Positions 8,194 to 18,224 of a DNA stretch of 64,000 nt are shown here, piece by piece. Every line of letters starts with the position of its first letter. Within the stretch, counting starts at the first letter, position 1. The translations under genes and the position numbers were made by a program. This stretch comes from JAICYJ01 sp963737445 (lineage in GTDB: Bacteria > Actinomycetota > Thermoleophilia > Gaiellales > JAICJC01): assembly GCA_963737445.1 (NCBI GenBank), contig CAVTSO010000005.1:1-64000 (forward strand). Direction: 5' to 3'. A model generated the notes under the pieces. It did not search any database, was not told the DNA's origin, and was given only the letters and a program-made list of their open reading frames with translations.

Positions 8194-9110
8194 CCGCTGC
8201 CCACGAGGTGCTCGAAGCCGTCCGCCCGGACGGCGTCCTGGTCCTCCTCGTACTTGAGCACGGAGCCGAGCGTGCGATCGACCGCGGCCGCATCCAGCGT
8301 CTCGACGCCGAGCAGGTCGAGCGCCGCCAGCCAATCGATCGCCTCGGCGATGCCCGGCGGCTTCTGCACATCCGAGTCGCGCATGCGGGAGACCGCGTTC
8401 GCCACCTGTACGGCCAGCGCCTGCGACGCTCCCGGCACGCGGCGACGCACGATGTCAACCGCCCGCCGCGGATCGGGGTAGTCGATCCAGTGGTAGAGAC
8501 ACCTGCGCTTGACGGCGTCGTGCAGGTCGCGCGTGCGGTTGGACGTCAGCACGATCACCGGCGGGTGGGTGGCTGCGATGGTGCCGATCTCCGGGATCGT
8601 CACGGCCGCCTCCCCCAGCAACTCCAGCAGGAACGCTTCGAAGTCGTCGTCGGCGCGGTCGATCTCGTCGATCAGGAGCACCGCGGGCCGCGGGCCGGGA
8701 TGCTCGAGCGCGCTCAGCAGCGGCCGCCGGATCAGGTAGTCGGGGCCGAACAGATCGTCCTCGCTGAGCGGCGAACCTGTCGAGTCGGCCAGGCGGATGC
8801 GCAGCAGCTGGCGGGGATAGTTCCACTCGTACAGCGCCTCGGCCGCGTCGATGCCCTCGTAGCACTGCAGTCGCATCAGCGGGGTGTCGAGCACGACCGC
8901 CAGCGCCTTGGCGGCCTCGGTCTTGCCGACGCCGGCCTCACCTTCGAGCAGCAGCGGCTGCGGCAGCCGCACGCCCAGGAACATCGACGTCGCCAGCGCC
9001 TCGTCCACGAGGTAGTCGGCGCCTGCCAGGCCGCGGGCCAGCGTCTCGATGTCGGGCACCGCCTGGCGCAACTCGTCTGAGGCCGCGCCGGTGTCACGGG
9101 CCGGGCTCAC
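8190..9110 (-). CDS. coxD: MoxR-family AAA+ ATPase CoxD
   Basis: 306 residues. Walker A GEAGVGKTEAAKAL near residue 62, Walker B LLIDEIDRADDDFEAFLLEL near residue 145, sensor 1 VIVLTSNRTRDL near residue 185 and the arginine-finger region VKRRCLYHWIDYP are all present. The sequence QCYEGIDAAEALYEWNYPRQ is characteristic of the CoxD branch of MoxR ATPases. CoxD is required for ATP-dependent assembly of the CuSMo centre in CO dehydrogenase. It overlaps coxE by four bases and the preceding nucleotidyltransferase by four bases, so the genes are translationally coupled. Confidence 0.88.
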   Translation of the reverse strand: MSPARDTGAASDELRQAVPDIETLARGLAGADYLVDEALATSMFLGVRLPQPLLLEGEAGVGKTEAAKALAVVLDTPLMRLQCYEGIDAAEALYEWNYPRQLLRIRLADSTGSPLSEDDLFGPDYLIRRPLLSALEHPGPRPAVLLIDEIDRADDDFEAFLLELLGEAAVTIPEIGTIAATHPPVIVLTSNRTRDLHDAVKRRCLYHWIDYPDPRRAVDIVRRRVPGASQALAVQVANAVSRMRDSDVQKPPGIAEAIDWLAALDLLGVETLDAAAVDRTLGSVLKYEEDQDAVRADGFEHLVGSG

Positions 9111-9718
9111 GCCACGCCCCCGCCCGACGCCAGCAACGCCCGGTAGTCCTCATCGGTATCGACGTCGGCCGGGATCCGGCCGTCGACCGGCACCTCGGCG
9201 GCATCGGCCGCCCGCCGGTCGAGCATCCGCCACACGCCCCTGTCCCCGTGCAGGTCGGCCAGCTCCGCAAAGCAGCTGCGATCGAATGCGATCGGATGCC
9301 CGAGCCCGTCCTGGTAGCGGCACACGGCCAGCGGGGCATCGCCGCGTCCGGCGACAAGCGCGGCCACCGTCGACGCCGTCACCCCCGGCTGGTCGCCGAG
9401 CATCAGCACCAGCAGCTCGCAGCGTGGATCGATCACGGCCAGGGCGGCGGCGATCGATGATGAGCAGCCGCTGCCGTACGCGTCGTTCACCACCACGTCG
9501 GCGCCGTCGAGGTCGACCGCGCCGCGCACATCCTCCGCGGCGGCGCCGAGCGCCACCACCAGCTGGTCGAAGCGGCAGCTCCGAGCCACACCCACGACGT
9601 GGCCGAGCAGCGTGGTGCCCGCGAAGGGCAGCAGCTGCTTGGGCCGGCCCAGGCGGCTGGAGCCGCCGGCGCCGAGCACCAGCCCGGCCACGAATCCGTC
9701 AGTCGGCGAGCCGGGCAT
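9107..9718 (-). CDS. MobA-like NTP transferase (molybdenum cofactor cytidylyltransferase type)
   Basis: 203 residues from ATG 9718 (MPGSPTDGFVAGLVLGAGGS), which overlaps the 3' end of the upstream gene by 20 bases. The N-terminal nucleotide-binding motif GLVLGAGGSSRLGRPKQLLP and LVLMLGDQPGVTASTV place it in the MobA/MocA nucleotidyltransferase superfamily. The family attaches CMP (or GMP) to molybdopterin. CO dehydrogenase uses the cytosine dinucleotide form, so CTP use is likely from context. GLGHPIAFDRSCFAELADLHGDRG is the usual C-terminal signature. Confidence 0.82.
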   Translation of the reverse strand: MPGSPTDGFVAGLVLGAGGSSRLGRPKQLLPFAGTTLLGHVVGVARSCRFDQLVVALGAAAEDVRGAVDLDGADVVVNDAYGSGCSSSIAAALAVIDPRCELLVLMLGDQPGVTASTVAALVAGRGDAPLAVCRYQDGLGHPIAFDRSCFAELADLHGDRGVWRMLDRRAADAAEVPVDGRIPADVDTDEDYRALLASGGGVA

Positions 9719-10651
9719 GCCCGTGCCGTGCCTCGTACCTGGACCTGCAGCCGTCGCAGCAGAAGTAGGTGGTCTCACCGTCGCGCGTCAGCGACGGCGT
9801 GCCGGCCACGGCCGCCACCGTCATCCCGCAGATCGGGTCGACGGCCAGGCGCGGCGAGGCGGAGGCCGGCTCGACGACGTTGGCCTGAGCGCCTTCTCGA
9901 TGCATGGGGGCGGCGCCGCCGTTTCGCACGGCGATGATCCGGGCCAGGATCGACAGCGCGATCTCGGCCGGCGTCCGAGCGCCGATGTCGATGCCGGCCG
10001 GCACGTCGATCCGGGCCAGCAACTCGTCTGGCACGCCGTCTCCGCGCAACTCGGCCAGCACGCCGGTGCCGCGCTTGGGGCTGGCCACCAGGCCCACGTA
10101 GGGCAGGCCCGACTCGAGGCCGCGTCGCAGCGTGTGCATCTCGTCCCGCCCGTGCCCCGCCACCACCAGCGCGATGCCGTCGCTGTGCTGGTCGACCCGG
10201 TCGCCGTCAACCGCCACCATCTCGAAGCCCGCCTCAGTCCCCAGCCGCATGACGGCGGTGGCGATCGGCGTATCCCCGACCACCAGGATGGTGGGCGCCG
10301 GCAGCACCGGCTCCAGGAACAGCTCCACGGCGCCTCCGGACAGGCATGGGTTCTGGACGGTGACGGTGCCGTCGTCGTCGACGTGCTCGGCCACCTCGGC
10401 CCGGTCGCTGAAGGGCAGGATCCGCAACAGCGTCGCGTTCCCACACTCGAGCGCGCGCAGCGAATAGGCGCGGACGCTGTGCTCGGTGCAGACGCCGCCG
10501 ACGAAGCCCTCGATGGTGCCGTCGGCCAGCACCAGCGCCACGGCGCCCGCCCGCACGCTGGTGGGCGCCTGCGCGCGGACAACCGTCGCCGTCACGAAGG
10601 GGACGCGCTCGGCGGCGAGCTCTTGGGCCCGCCGCGACATCGCGGCCGTGA

Positions 10652-10655
<4 letters not shown>
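9699..10655 (-). CDS. XdhC/CoxI family maturation protein with C-terminal YHS domain
   Basis: 318 residues from ATG 10655, overlapping the coxL stop (ATGA). Residues 1-90 form the XdhC_CoxI domain (VPFVTATVVRAQAPTSVRAG, GFVGGVCTEHSVR). Residues 120-255 form the Rossmann-like XdhC C-terminal domain (ILVVGDTPIATAVMRLG, YVGLVASPKRG, ARTPAEIALSILARIIAVR). The last 50 residues add a YHS metal-binding domain (DPICGMTV, TYFCCDGCRSRYEA). XdhC proteins bind the molybdenum cofactor and help insert its sulfido ligand. A YHS appendage could bind copper, which would suit the Cu-S-Mo centre, but this is inference. Confidence 0.85.
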
Positions 10656-13036
<2,381 letters not shown>

Positions 13037-13038
13037 GC

Positions 13039-13527
13039 TCATCCCTCCCTGTTCGCGGTGGCGGCTTCGTGTTCGGCGGCCCAGCGCACCGCGCTGACGA
13101 TGTTCTTGTACCCGGTGCAGCGGCAGATCGCGCCTGAGATTGCGACCCGTATCTCATGATCGGTTGGATCGGGGTTCTCGTCCAGCAGCGCCCGCGTCGT
13201 CATCAGCATCCCGGGGGTGCAGAACCCGCACTGCAGGGCGTGCCGCTCGTGGAATCCCATCTGGATCGGATCCAGCTGCCCGTCCACCTCCAGCGACTCG
13301 ACCGTTGCAACCTCGTGGCCGTCGCACATGGCCGCGAGGATCGTGCAGGATTTGACGGGCTGGCCGTCGATCCGCACCACGCAGGCGCCGCAGTTGGACG
13401 TGTCGCAGCCCCAGTGGGTGCCTGTCAGCTCGAGCGTCTCGCGGATGAAGTGCACGAGCAGCATCCGCGGTTCGATGTCATGGGAGACCTGCGTGCCGTT
13501 GACGGTCATCGAGACGTTGATGGTCAT
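13039..13527 (-). CDS. coxS: CO dehydrogenase small subunit (2Fe-2S)
   Basis: 162 residues from ATG 13527, overlapping the coxM stop by four bases. The N-terminal plant-type ferredoxin domain has GCDTSNCGACVVRIDG and SCTILA (first 2Fe-2S cluster). The C-terminal helical domain has HALQCGFCTPGML and GAICRCTGYKNIV (second cluster). All eight cluster cysteines are visible. It carries electrons from the molybdenum site in CoxL to FAD in CoxM. Length and order match other form I operons (coxM-coxS-coxL). Confidence 0.94.
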   Translation of the reverse strand: MTINVSMTVNGTQVSHDIEPRMLLVHFIRETLELTGTHWGCDTSNCGACVVRIDGQPVKSCTILAAMCDGHEVATVESLEVDGQLDPIQMGFHERHALQCGFCTPGMLMTTRALLDENPDPTDHEIRVAISGAICRCTGYKNIVSAVRWAAEHEAATANREG

Positions 13528-14399
13528 GCCTCCTGGTGCAGCGCACGCGCGGTCGCGCGGCGCAGAGCTCGTTGGGTGAGAACGCCCGCAAGGTGGCGCT
13601 TGTAGTCGACCGGCCCGCGGCCGTCTGACGCCGGCGAGCAGTCCTCCGATGCGATCGCGCCCGCCTCCGCGAACAGCCCGTCTGACGGCGCCTTGCCGCG
13701 CAGCAGCTCCTCGGCGCGCGTCACGTGGATCGTGGTGAGGCCGACAGCGCTGAGGGCGATGCCGGCATCGCCGATCGTGCCGTCCTGCATCCAGACGGCG
13801 GCCGACGCAGCCGCGATCGCCCAGTCGCCGGCGCGGCGCTCGACCTTCTCGTGGGCGCTGCCTCCGTCGGGACGCACCGGCAGCCGCACCTCGGTCAGGA
13901 TCTCGGCCGCACCGACTGCGGTCGTGAACGGGCCGACGTGGAAGCCGTCCATGCTCACCACCCGCTCCCCGCGGGAGCCGCGGATCGCCACGCTGGCCTT
14001 GGCCGCCGCGCACACGGCCGAGAGGTCCTCCGCCGCGTCCGCCTGGCAGAGCGAGCCGCCGATGGTGCCACGGTTCCGCACCACGGGGTCGGCGATCACG
14101 GTCTCGGCGTCGCGGAACAGCGGGAAGTGCTCGGCCAGCAGATCAGACCGCAGCAGGTCGACGTGCCGGGTCATCGCGCCGATCCTGATCTCGCCGTCCT
14201 GCTCACGGATGTAGGACAGCTCCGTCAGGTCGTTGATATCGATCAGATGCTCGGGGTTTGCGAGACGGAGCTTCATCATCGGCAGCAGGCTGTGGCCGCC
14301 GGCGATAACCCGCGCCTCGGAGCCCAGCCGCTCCAGCGACGCGATCGCGCCCTCGACGCTGGTTGCGCGCTCATACTCGAATGCCGCGGGCGTCTGCAA
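13524..14399 (-). CDS. coxM: CO dehydrogenase medium subunit (FAD-binding)
   Basis: 291 residues. The flavoprotein motifs RVIAGGHSLLPMMKLRLA (residues 30-50) and RNRGTIGGSLCQADAAEDLS (residues 110-130) bind FAD, and the C-terminal CO-dehydrogenase flavoprotein domain follows (HEKVERRAGDWAIAAASAAV). It passes electrons from the CoxS clusters toward quinone. It is the first of the three structural genes and starts 27 bases after the small membrane-protein genes, with no clear terminator between them. Confidence 0.94.
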   Translation of the reverse strand: MQTPAAFEYERATSVEGAIASLERLGSEARVIAGGHSLLPMMKLRLANPEHLIDINDLTELSYIREQDGEIRIGAMTRHVDLLRSDLLAEHFPLFRDAETVIADPVVRNRGTIGGSLCQADAAEDLSAVCAAAKASVAIRGSRGERVVSMDGFHVGPFTTAVGAAEILTEVRLPVRPDGGSAHEKVERRAGDWAIAAASAAVWMQDGTIGDAGIALSAVGLTTIHVTRAEELLRGKAPSDGLFAEAGAIASEDCSPASDGRGPVDYKRHLAGVLTQRALRRATARALHQEA

Positions 14400-14426
14400 G
14401 GTGCGTTCCTTAGTTCACGTGGCGGG

Positions 14427-15056
14427 TCACCCGCCGCCGACTCGGGAAGCCGGGAGCCGCTTGCGGGGAGCGCCGATGTCATCGCGCTGCTCGTACTGTA
14501 CGGGTGCGTCGGTGCCGATCACCGGCGATCGCGGCAGCTCCGGCGGCGCGGTGTGGCGGACGGACGGGTAGAGCAGCCGCGCGGCCAGGCTGCCGCCCTC
14601 GACGTTGCGGAGCACCGGCCCGGCCGGGTTTGCCGCCGCGATCGGCGCCTCACGGCCCAGGCGCGCCAGGGTCAGGGTGCCCTTGGTGTAGACCTCCGAG
14701 ATGCGCGGCGCCTCGATCGAGGTGCTCTCGGGGAAGTCGCGGAGCCCGGCGGCCGCCGCACCCGGGTAGAGCCCCTCCAGGAGGCCGACGGCATCGACCA
14801 GGCCCGCCTTCTTCACGAGCAGTCCCTCGAGCAGGTCGACGCCGGCGTCCAGCTGGCCGTTGATGGCCTCGACGACGTCGTTCACGGGCGCGCTCTTCTC
14901 GACGATCTCGGTGACGCTGGCGATCACCTCGTCCAGACCCTTCGTGATCGTGCTCAGGGCCTGGATCGTCGAGACCAGGTAGTAGACCAGCGCCAGCACG
15001 ATCAGGAGCAGTGCCACGACGGTCACCGTTCCAGGTCCGATGGCTAGCACGACCAT
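14427..15056 (-). CDS. Single-pass membrane protein, fifth gene of cox-linked membrane cluster
   Basis: 209 residues. One N-terminal transmembrane helix (residues about 8-35, VTVVALLLIVLALVYYLVST) is followed by an amphipathic helical tail. VVEAINGQLDAGVDLLEGLLVKKAGLV resembles the VQAINAQFDIILSALPGIARKAAVV segment of the gene at 15322-15597, so the two are probably paralogues. Unlike its siblings it has a 90-residue proline-, arginine- and acid-containing C-terminal extension. No database family recognised. It lies 27 bases upstream of coxM and 8 bases downstream of the preceding small gene, so it is probably co-transcribed with CO dehydrogenase. Confidence 0.7.
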   Translation of the reverse strand: MVVLAIGPGTVTVVALLLIVLALVYYLVSTIQALSTITKGLDEVIASVTEIVEKSAPVNDVVEAINGQLDAGVDLLEGLLVKKAGLVDAVGLLEGLYPGAAAAGLRDFPESTSIEAPRISEVYTKGTLTLARLGREAPIAAANPAGPVLRNVEGGSLAARLLYPSVRHTAPPELPRSPVIGTDAPVQYEQRDDIGAPRKRLPASRVGGG

Positions 15057-15064
15057 GGCCCCTC

Positions 15065-15325
15065 CTACTCCGCGTCGTCGATGATCACGTCGAGCGAGCC
15101 GCCGTAGTTGGCGACCCCCGCGACCGTTTGTTCAACCTGGCTCTGCGTGGTCAAAAGCAGCGCCGTCGCATCCAGATCCTTCGAGCCCGCTGCCGCCGTG
15201 GCCGCGATGCTGCGTACGCTCGGCACGATGCTGCGGGCGGCGCTGAGCACCCCGTGCAGCAGGTAGACGACCACCGGCAGCACCACGACCAGGAGCACCG
15301 CATCGCCGATCCACCAGAGCGTCAC
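15065..15325 (-). CDS. Small single-pass membrane protein, cox-linked cluster
   Basis: 86 residues. The N-terminal transmembrane helix (WWIGDAVLLVVVLPVVVYLL) is followed by an alanine/serine-rich helical tail and a C-terminal VANYGGSLDVIIDDAE. Four-base overlap with the preceding gene. No known domain recognised. Its size and one-helix-plus-tail layout match its four neighbours, which suggests a multisubunit membrane assembly. Confidence 0.65.
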   Translation of the reverse strand: MTLWWIGDAVLLVVVLPVVVYLLHGVLSAARSIVPSVRSIAATAAAGSKDLDATALLLTTQSQVEQTVAGVANYGGSLDVIIDDAE

Positions 15326-15597
15326 CGCGGTCTCCTATCGGCCACCACGGCGGCCTTGCGGGCGATGCCCGGCAGCGCGCTGAGGATGATGTCGAACTGC
15401 GCGTTGATCGCCTGCACCGCGCCCTCGAGCGGCCGCAGGTGCTCGGCCTCGACGCCCTCGAGAGCGCCGGCCAGCGTTGCCAGGCCGGTCGAGATCCGGG
15501 CCAGGCCGCGCTGCACGACGATCAGCGCGATGGCCAGCACACCGACCACCACGACTGCCAGCGCCACGGTCAGGACGATGAGCAGGTTCGTGCTCAT
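15322..15597 (-). CDS. Small single-pass membrane protein, cox-linked cluster
   Basis: 91 residues. The N-terminal transmembrane helix (LLIVLTVALAVVVVGVLAIALIVV) is followed by an amphipathic helix containing the AINAQFDIIL motif shared with the 209-residue neighbour. It overlaps its neighbours by four bases at both ends. Predicted topology is N-terminus out or buried, with a positively charged tail (VADRRPR) in the cytoplasm. Unknown function. Confidence 0.65.
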   Translation of the reverse strand: MSTNLLIVLTVALAVVVVGVLAIALIVVQRGLARISTGLATLAGALEGVEAEHLRPLEGAVQAINAQFDIILSALPGIARKAAVVADRRPR

Positions 15598-15881
15598 GCA
15601 TCAGCCCCGTAGCCGTCGGTGAGCGCATTCATGTAGCCGTCCTGCACGACCGCCTCCTGCACGATCAGGCCCAGCACCGGCGCCGTCGCCTCCAGCTGGG
15701 GGATGTTGGCGGTGTTGCCGGCGACCTCGGTGGCCACCACGAGCAGGCCGTCCACCGATCGCTCGATGCTGGCGACGGCGCGCACCAGCACGACCAGCAG
15801 GAAGGCGACCACCAGCGCGGCCACGAGGCCGATGCAGAGTGCAATCACCCAGTAGCCGTGGCTGGATACCAGAAGCATCAC
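15594..15881 (-). CDS. Small single-pass membrane protein, cox-linked cluster
   Basis: 95 residues. The transmembrane helix spans about residues 10-34 (WVIALCIGLVAALVVAFLLVVLV). A soluble tail follows with VATEVAGNTANIPQLEATAP and IVQEAVVQDGYMNALTDGYG. It overlaps its neighbours by four bases on each side. I recognise no named family. Confidence 0.65.
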   Translation of the reverse strand: MMLLVSSHGYWVIALCIGLVAALVVAFLLVVLVRAVASIERSVDGLLVVATEVAGNTANIPQLEATAPVLGLIVQEAVVQDGYMNALTDGYGADA

Positions 15882-16141
15882 TTGCCGACCGCCGTCTTTC
15901 GCAGGGCGCGGGCCGCGTGCAGGATCCTCACCCCGGAGTCATTGATGCGCGAGATGTCGGCCAGCTTCGTCGTCTGGTCGCGCACCACGCCCACCGCCCC
16001 TTCGGCGACGGCCGCCTGCTTGGCGATCCGCAGGGCGAGCAGCACGATCGTGATCACGATCACGGCCGCCACCGCGATCACCACGACCCCGATCCCGATC
16101 CCCAGCAGCCACTGGGCCGACTCCGACATGAGCACGATCAC
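15878..16141 (-). CDS. Small single-pass membrane protein, first gene of cox-linked cluster
   Basis: 87 residues from GTG 16141, with AGGA nine bases upstream; ATG 16129 is an alternative. The transmembrane helix (LLGIGIGVVVIAVAAVIVITIVLLAL) is followed by a cytoplasmic helical tail with QTTKLADISRINDSGVRILH and a basic end. It is the promoter-proximal gene of a run of five that leads into coxM. A TATAAT lies about 90 bases upstream. Confidence 0.65.
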   Translation of the reverse strand: MIVLMSESAQWLLGIGIGVVVIAVAAVIVITIVLLALRIAKQAAVAEGAVGVVRDQTTKLADISRINDSGVRILHAARALRKTAVGK

Positions 16142-16232
16142 GCGCTGCGATCCTGACCCAAAACCGTTGCGTCATCGTTGCGCATCCGCACTCCTGGTCA
16201 CCTCTGTCGCCGGGGTAAGAAGAGCAAGAACC

Positions 16233-16247
16233 ATTATAGATAGGCTT
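16233..16247 (-). promoter_or_regulatory. Candidate promoter of the membrane-cluster/cox operon
   Basis: The minus-strand sequence CAAGCCTATCTATAATGG contains a perfect TATAAT at 16233-16238 in an unusually AT-rich patch between the cupin gene and the first membrane gene. CAAGCCTAT matches the coxG upstream region exactly. The predicted leader is about 85 bases. No good -35 element is placed correctly. Confidence 0.4.
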
Positions 16248-16276
16248 GCGCTCTCCGAACGGTTTTCCGCGAAACG

Positions 16277-16774
16277 TCAAGCGGGCATGCCGGGAGGGCC
16301 CTGGATCTCGATGCCGTAGGAGGCGGCGATCGAGACCAGTTCGTGGATGTCGGGCGGCGTCTCCGCTGCCCGGGGAATGGTCAGGCTCTCGGCCGGCTGC
16401 GATGCCTCGCGCAGGAACCGCTCGAATCCGGCCGGCTCGGTCACGAGCAGAAACCGGGCCTCGTCGGAGGTGACTTCGAAGGTGTGCGGGACATCGCGCG
16501 GGGCGTACACGAACGACCCGGCGCGGGCCTCGAAACGATTGCCACCGACCCAGAGCTGGAGCGACCCCTCGATCACGTAGAACCACTCGTCCTCGCGGCG
16601 ATGAACGTGCAACGGCGAGCCGGAGCCGCGTGGCGCGCGGTGCTCGATCACGGCGACGCGGCCGTCGGTTGTCTCGGTGGAAGCCTTGATGGTGGCCAGC
16701 ACTCCCAGGAACCAGCGGGCCTCGCCCTGGTCGGCCGCGAGAGCGATGGGGGCCAGCGTTGTAGTGCTGCTCAT
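16277..16774 (-). CDS. Cupin-domain protein
   Basis: 165 residues. The double-stranded beta-helix motifs are SPLHVHRREDEWFYVIEGSL (histidines and glutamate of cupin motif 1) and GSFVYAPRDVPHTFEV (motif 2). The metal-binding HxH, E and H are all present, so a metal-dependent dioxygenase or isomerase activity is possible, but the substrate is not evident. The gene is divergent from a TetR regulator across an intergenic region holding two palindromes, so it is probably the regulator's target. Confidence 0.8.
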   Translation of the reverse strand: MSSTTTLAPIALAADQGEARWFLGVLATIKASTETTDGRVAVIEHRAPRGSGSPLHVHRREDEWFYVIEGSLQLWVGGNRFEARAGSFVYAPRDVPHTFEVTSDEARFLLVTEPAGFERFLREASQPAESLTIPRAAETPPDIHELVSIAASYGIEIQGPPGMPA

Positions 16775-16793
16775 CTGCTCATCCTTTCGTTAT

Positions 16794-16818
16794 TTCAAGA
16801 AACATGATGTTCCTTGAA
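16794..16818. promoter_or_regulatory. Near-perfect 25-bp palindrome, probable TetR operator
   Basis: Arms TTCAAGAAAC and GTTCCTTGAA flank ATGAT. One base breaks the symmetry. It sits 20 bases upstream of the cupin start, the usual position for a TetR-family repressor site. The divergent regulator starts at 16888. Confidence 0.6.
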
Positions 16819-16857
16819 TGTCGAGCCGACCGTACACACCGGCCGCAGCGCTGTCAA

Positions 16858-16869
16858 GTTTCATGAAAC
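16858..16869. promoter_or_regulatory. 12-bp palindrome GTTTCATGAAAC near TetR start
   Basis: A perfect palindrome 18 bases before the tetR ATG. It shares the TTTC/GAAA theme with the larger palindrome nearby and may be an autoregulatory site. Confidence 0.4.
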
Positions 16870-16887
16870 GTCGTGTACCATGACCGC

Positions 16888-17460
16888 ATGAGCCGCCCAT
16901 ACCAGCTGAAGCGCCGCGCCGTCGCACAGGATGAGACACGGCAACGGATCATCGAGGCGACCATCGAGCTGCACCAGACGGTCGGGCCGAGGGCGACGAC
17001 GATCAGCCAGATCGCGCAGCGCGCGAACGTCGGCCGAGTCACCGTCTACCGCCACTTCCCGGACGAGCCGTCGCTGTCACAGGCCTGCAGCGGGCTCTAC
17101 TACCAGCGCAATCCCGCGCCTGACCCCGTCGGCTGGCGCGTGATCATCGACCCGGACGAGCGGCTGCGGGCCGCTCTGGCAGAGTCCTACGCGTACCACC
17201 GGCGCACCCAGGCGATGATCGGTCACGTGCTGGCGGACGCCCGCGAGCACCCCGCCGTCGAGCCCTACCACACGCACTGGCGACGGGCGGTCGACGCGCT
17301 GATGGCCGGTCGCCGCGAGCGCGGGAACGCCCGCCGCATGCTCCGTGCCGGCATCGCGCTGGCGATCAGCTTCGACACCTGGCGGACGCTGACCGCTGAC
17401 CAGGAGCTGACCGACGAGCAGGCCGTGCAGGTGGCCGAGCGCCTGGCCCACAGCCGCTGA
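16888..17460 (+). CDS. TetR family transcriptional regulator
   Basis: 190 residues from ATG 16888; a GTG at 16873 lies in the operator region. The N-terminal helix-turn-helix reads RIIEATIELHQTVGPRATTI, SQIAQRANVGRVTVYRHFPD (residues 20-60), and an alpha-helical ligand domain follows. The divergent arrangement with the cupin gene suggests it controls that gene and itself. The inducer is unknown. Confidence 0.85.
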   Translation: MSRPYQLKRRAVAQDETRQRIIEATIELHQTVGPRATTISQIAQRANVGRVTVYRHFPDEPSLSQACSGLYYQRNPAPDPVGWRVIIDPDERLRAALAESYAYHRRTQAMIGHVLADAREHPAVEPYHTHWRRAVDALMAGRRERGNARRMLRAGIALAISFDTWRTLTADQELTDEQAVQVAERLAHSR

Positions 17461-17487
17461 GGGGTACGCTTGGCCGATGAGGCGGAC

Positions 17488-18102
17488 ATGACCGAGCCGG
17501 GAGAGGTGGCGGACCGGGCCGACCGGGTGGTGGACGGCGTCTGGACGTGGGCGGTGTCGAACAGCAACATCGGCGGCGCCACATCCAGCTGCCAGGCCCT
17601 GGACGCCGACGGCGAGGTCGTGTTGATCGACCCGCTGCGCCTGGCCGACCACGCCTTCGACGAGCTGCCGCGGCCGACGGCGATCGTGCTGACCGCCAAG
17701 TGCCATCAGCGATCGGCCTGGCGCTACCGCTCGCAGCTTGGGGTCGAGGTGTGGGCGCCAACAGACGCACCGCAAGCCGACGAACAGCCGGACCGGCGCT
17801 ACGCGGAGGGCGACCCGCTGCCCGGCGGTCTTCGCGCGATCCGGACGCCCGGGCCGGAGCGGGCGCACTACTGCCTCGTGCGCGAGGCCGCGCCGCGCGT
17901 GCTGTTCTGTTCCGACCTGCTGATGGGCGGCGAGGATGGCGGGCTCGAGTTTGTACCGGCACGGTTTCACGACGACCCGGCCGAGACGCGGCGAAGCGTC
18001 GAGCGCCTGCTGGACGTGCCGTTCGACGTGCTCTGCCTCGACCACGGAGCTCCGGTCACGGACGAGCCCAAGCGCGCCATGCGGGAGGCCTTGAGCGGAT
18101 AG
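17488..18102 (+). CDS. Metallo-beta-lactamase-fold-like protein lacking the metal motif
   Basis: 204 residues from ATG 17488, with AGGCGG upstream; the frame is open from a TTG at 17470. The layout GVWTWAVSNSNIGGATSSCQ, VVLIDPLRL, PTAIVLTAKCHQRSAWRYR, GLRAIRTPG, RVLFCSDLLMGG, DVLCLDHGAPV follows MBL-fold hydrolases such as the glyoxalase II superfamily. The HxHxDH loop is replaced by KCHQRSAWR, so only part of the zinc site remains. DH in LCLDHGAP is kept. Activity is uncertain. Confidence 0.6.
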   Translation: MTEPGEVADRADRVVDGVWTWAVSNSNIGGATSSCQALDADGEVVLIDPLRLADHAFDELPRPTAIVLTAKCHQRSAWRYRSQLGVEVWAPTDAPQADEQPDRRYAEGDPLPGGLRAIRTPGPERAHYCLVREAAPRVLFCSDLLMGGEDGGLEFVPARFHDDPAETRRSVERLLDVPFDVLCLDHGAPVTDEPKRAMREALSG

Positions 18103-18131
18103 GCCGCCGGGGCCCGCACCTCGAGGGGAAC

Positions 18132-18224
18132 ATGGGGCCCGAGCCCGACCGCTACTGGACCTACGAGCGCATCGACCCCGTAGATTGGGAAGCCGTCAGA
18201 GGGCTGGGGCGGCGCTGCCGGTGA
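18132..18224 (+). CDS. Possible 30-codon ORF, unknown
   Basis: GAGGGG is followed four bases later by an ATG that opens MGPEPDRYWTYERIDPVDWE and continues to a TGA. It overlaps the 3' end of the convergent amt gene by about 29 bases. The composition looks protein-like, but no family is recognised. It may be a truncated gene start. Confidence 0.2.
   Translation: MGPEPDRYWTYERIDPVDWEAVRGLGRRCR

Noticed and set aside
13528..14013. Upstream extension of coxS to 14013
   Set aside because: It overlaps coxM in another frame; the ATG at 13527 with four-base overlap is the normal start.
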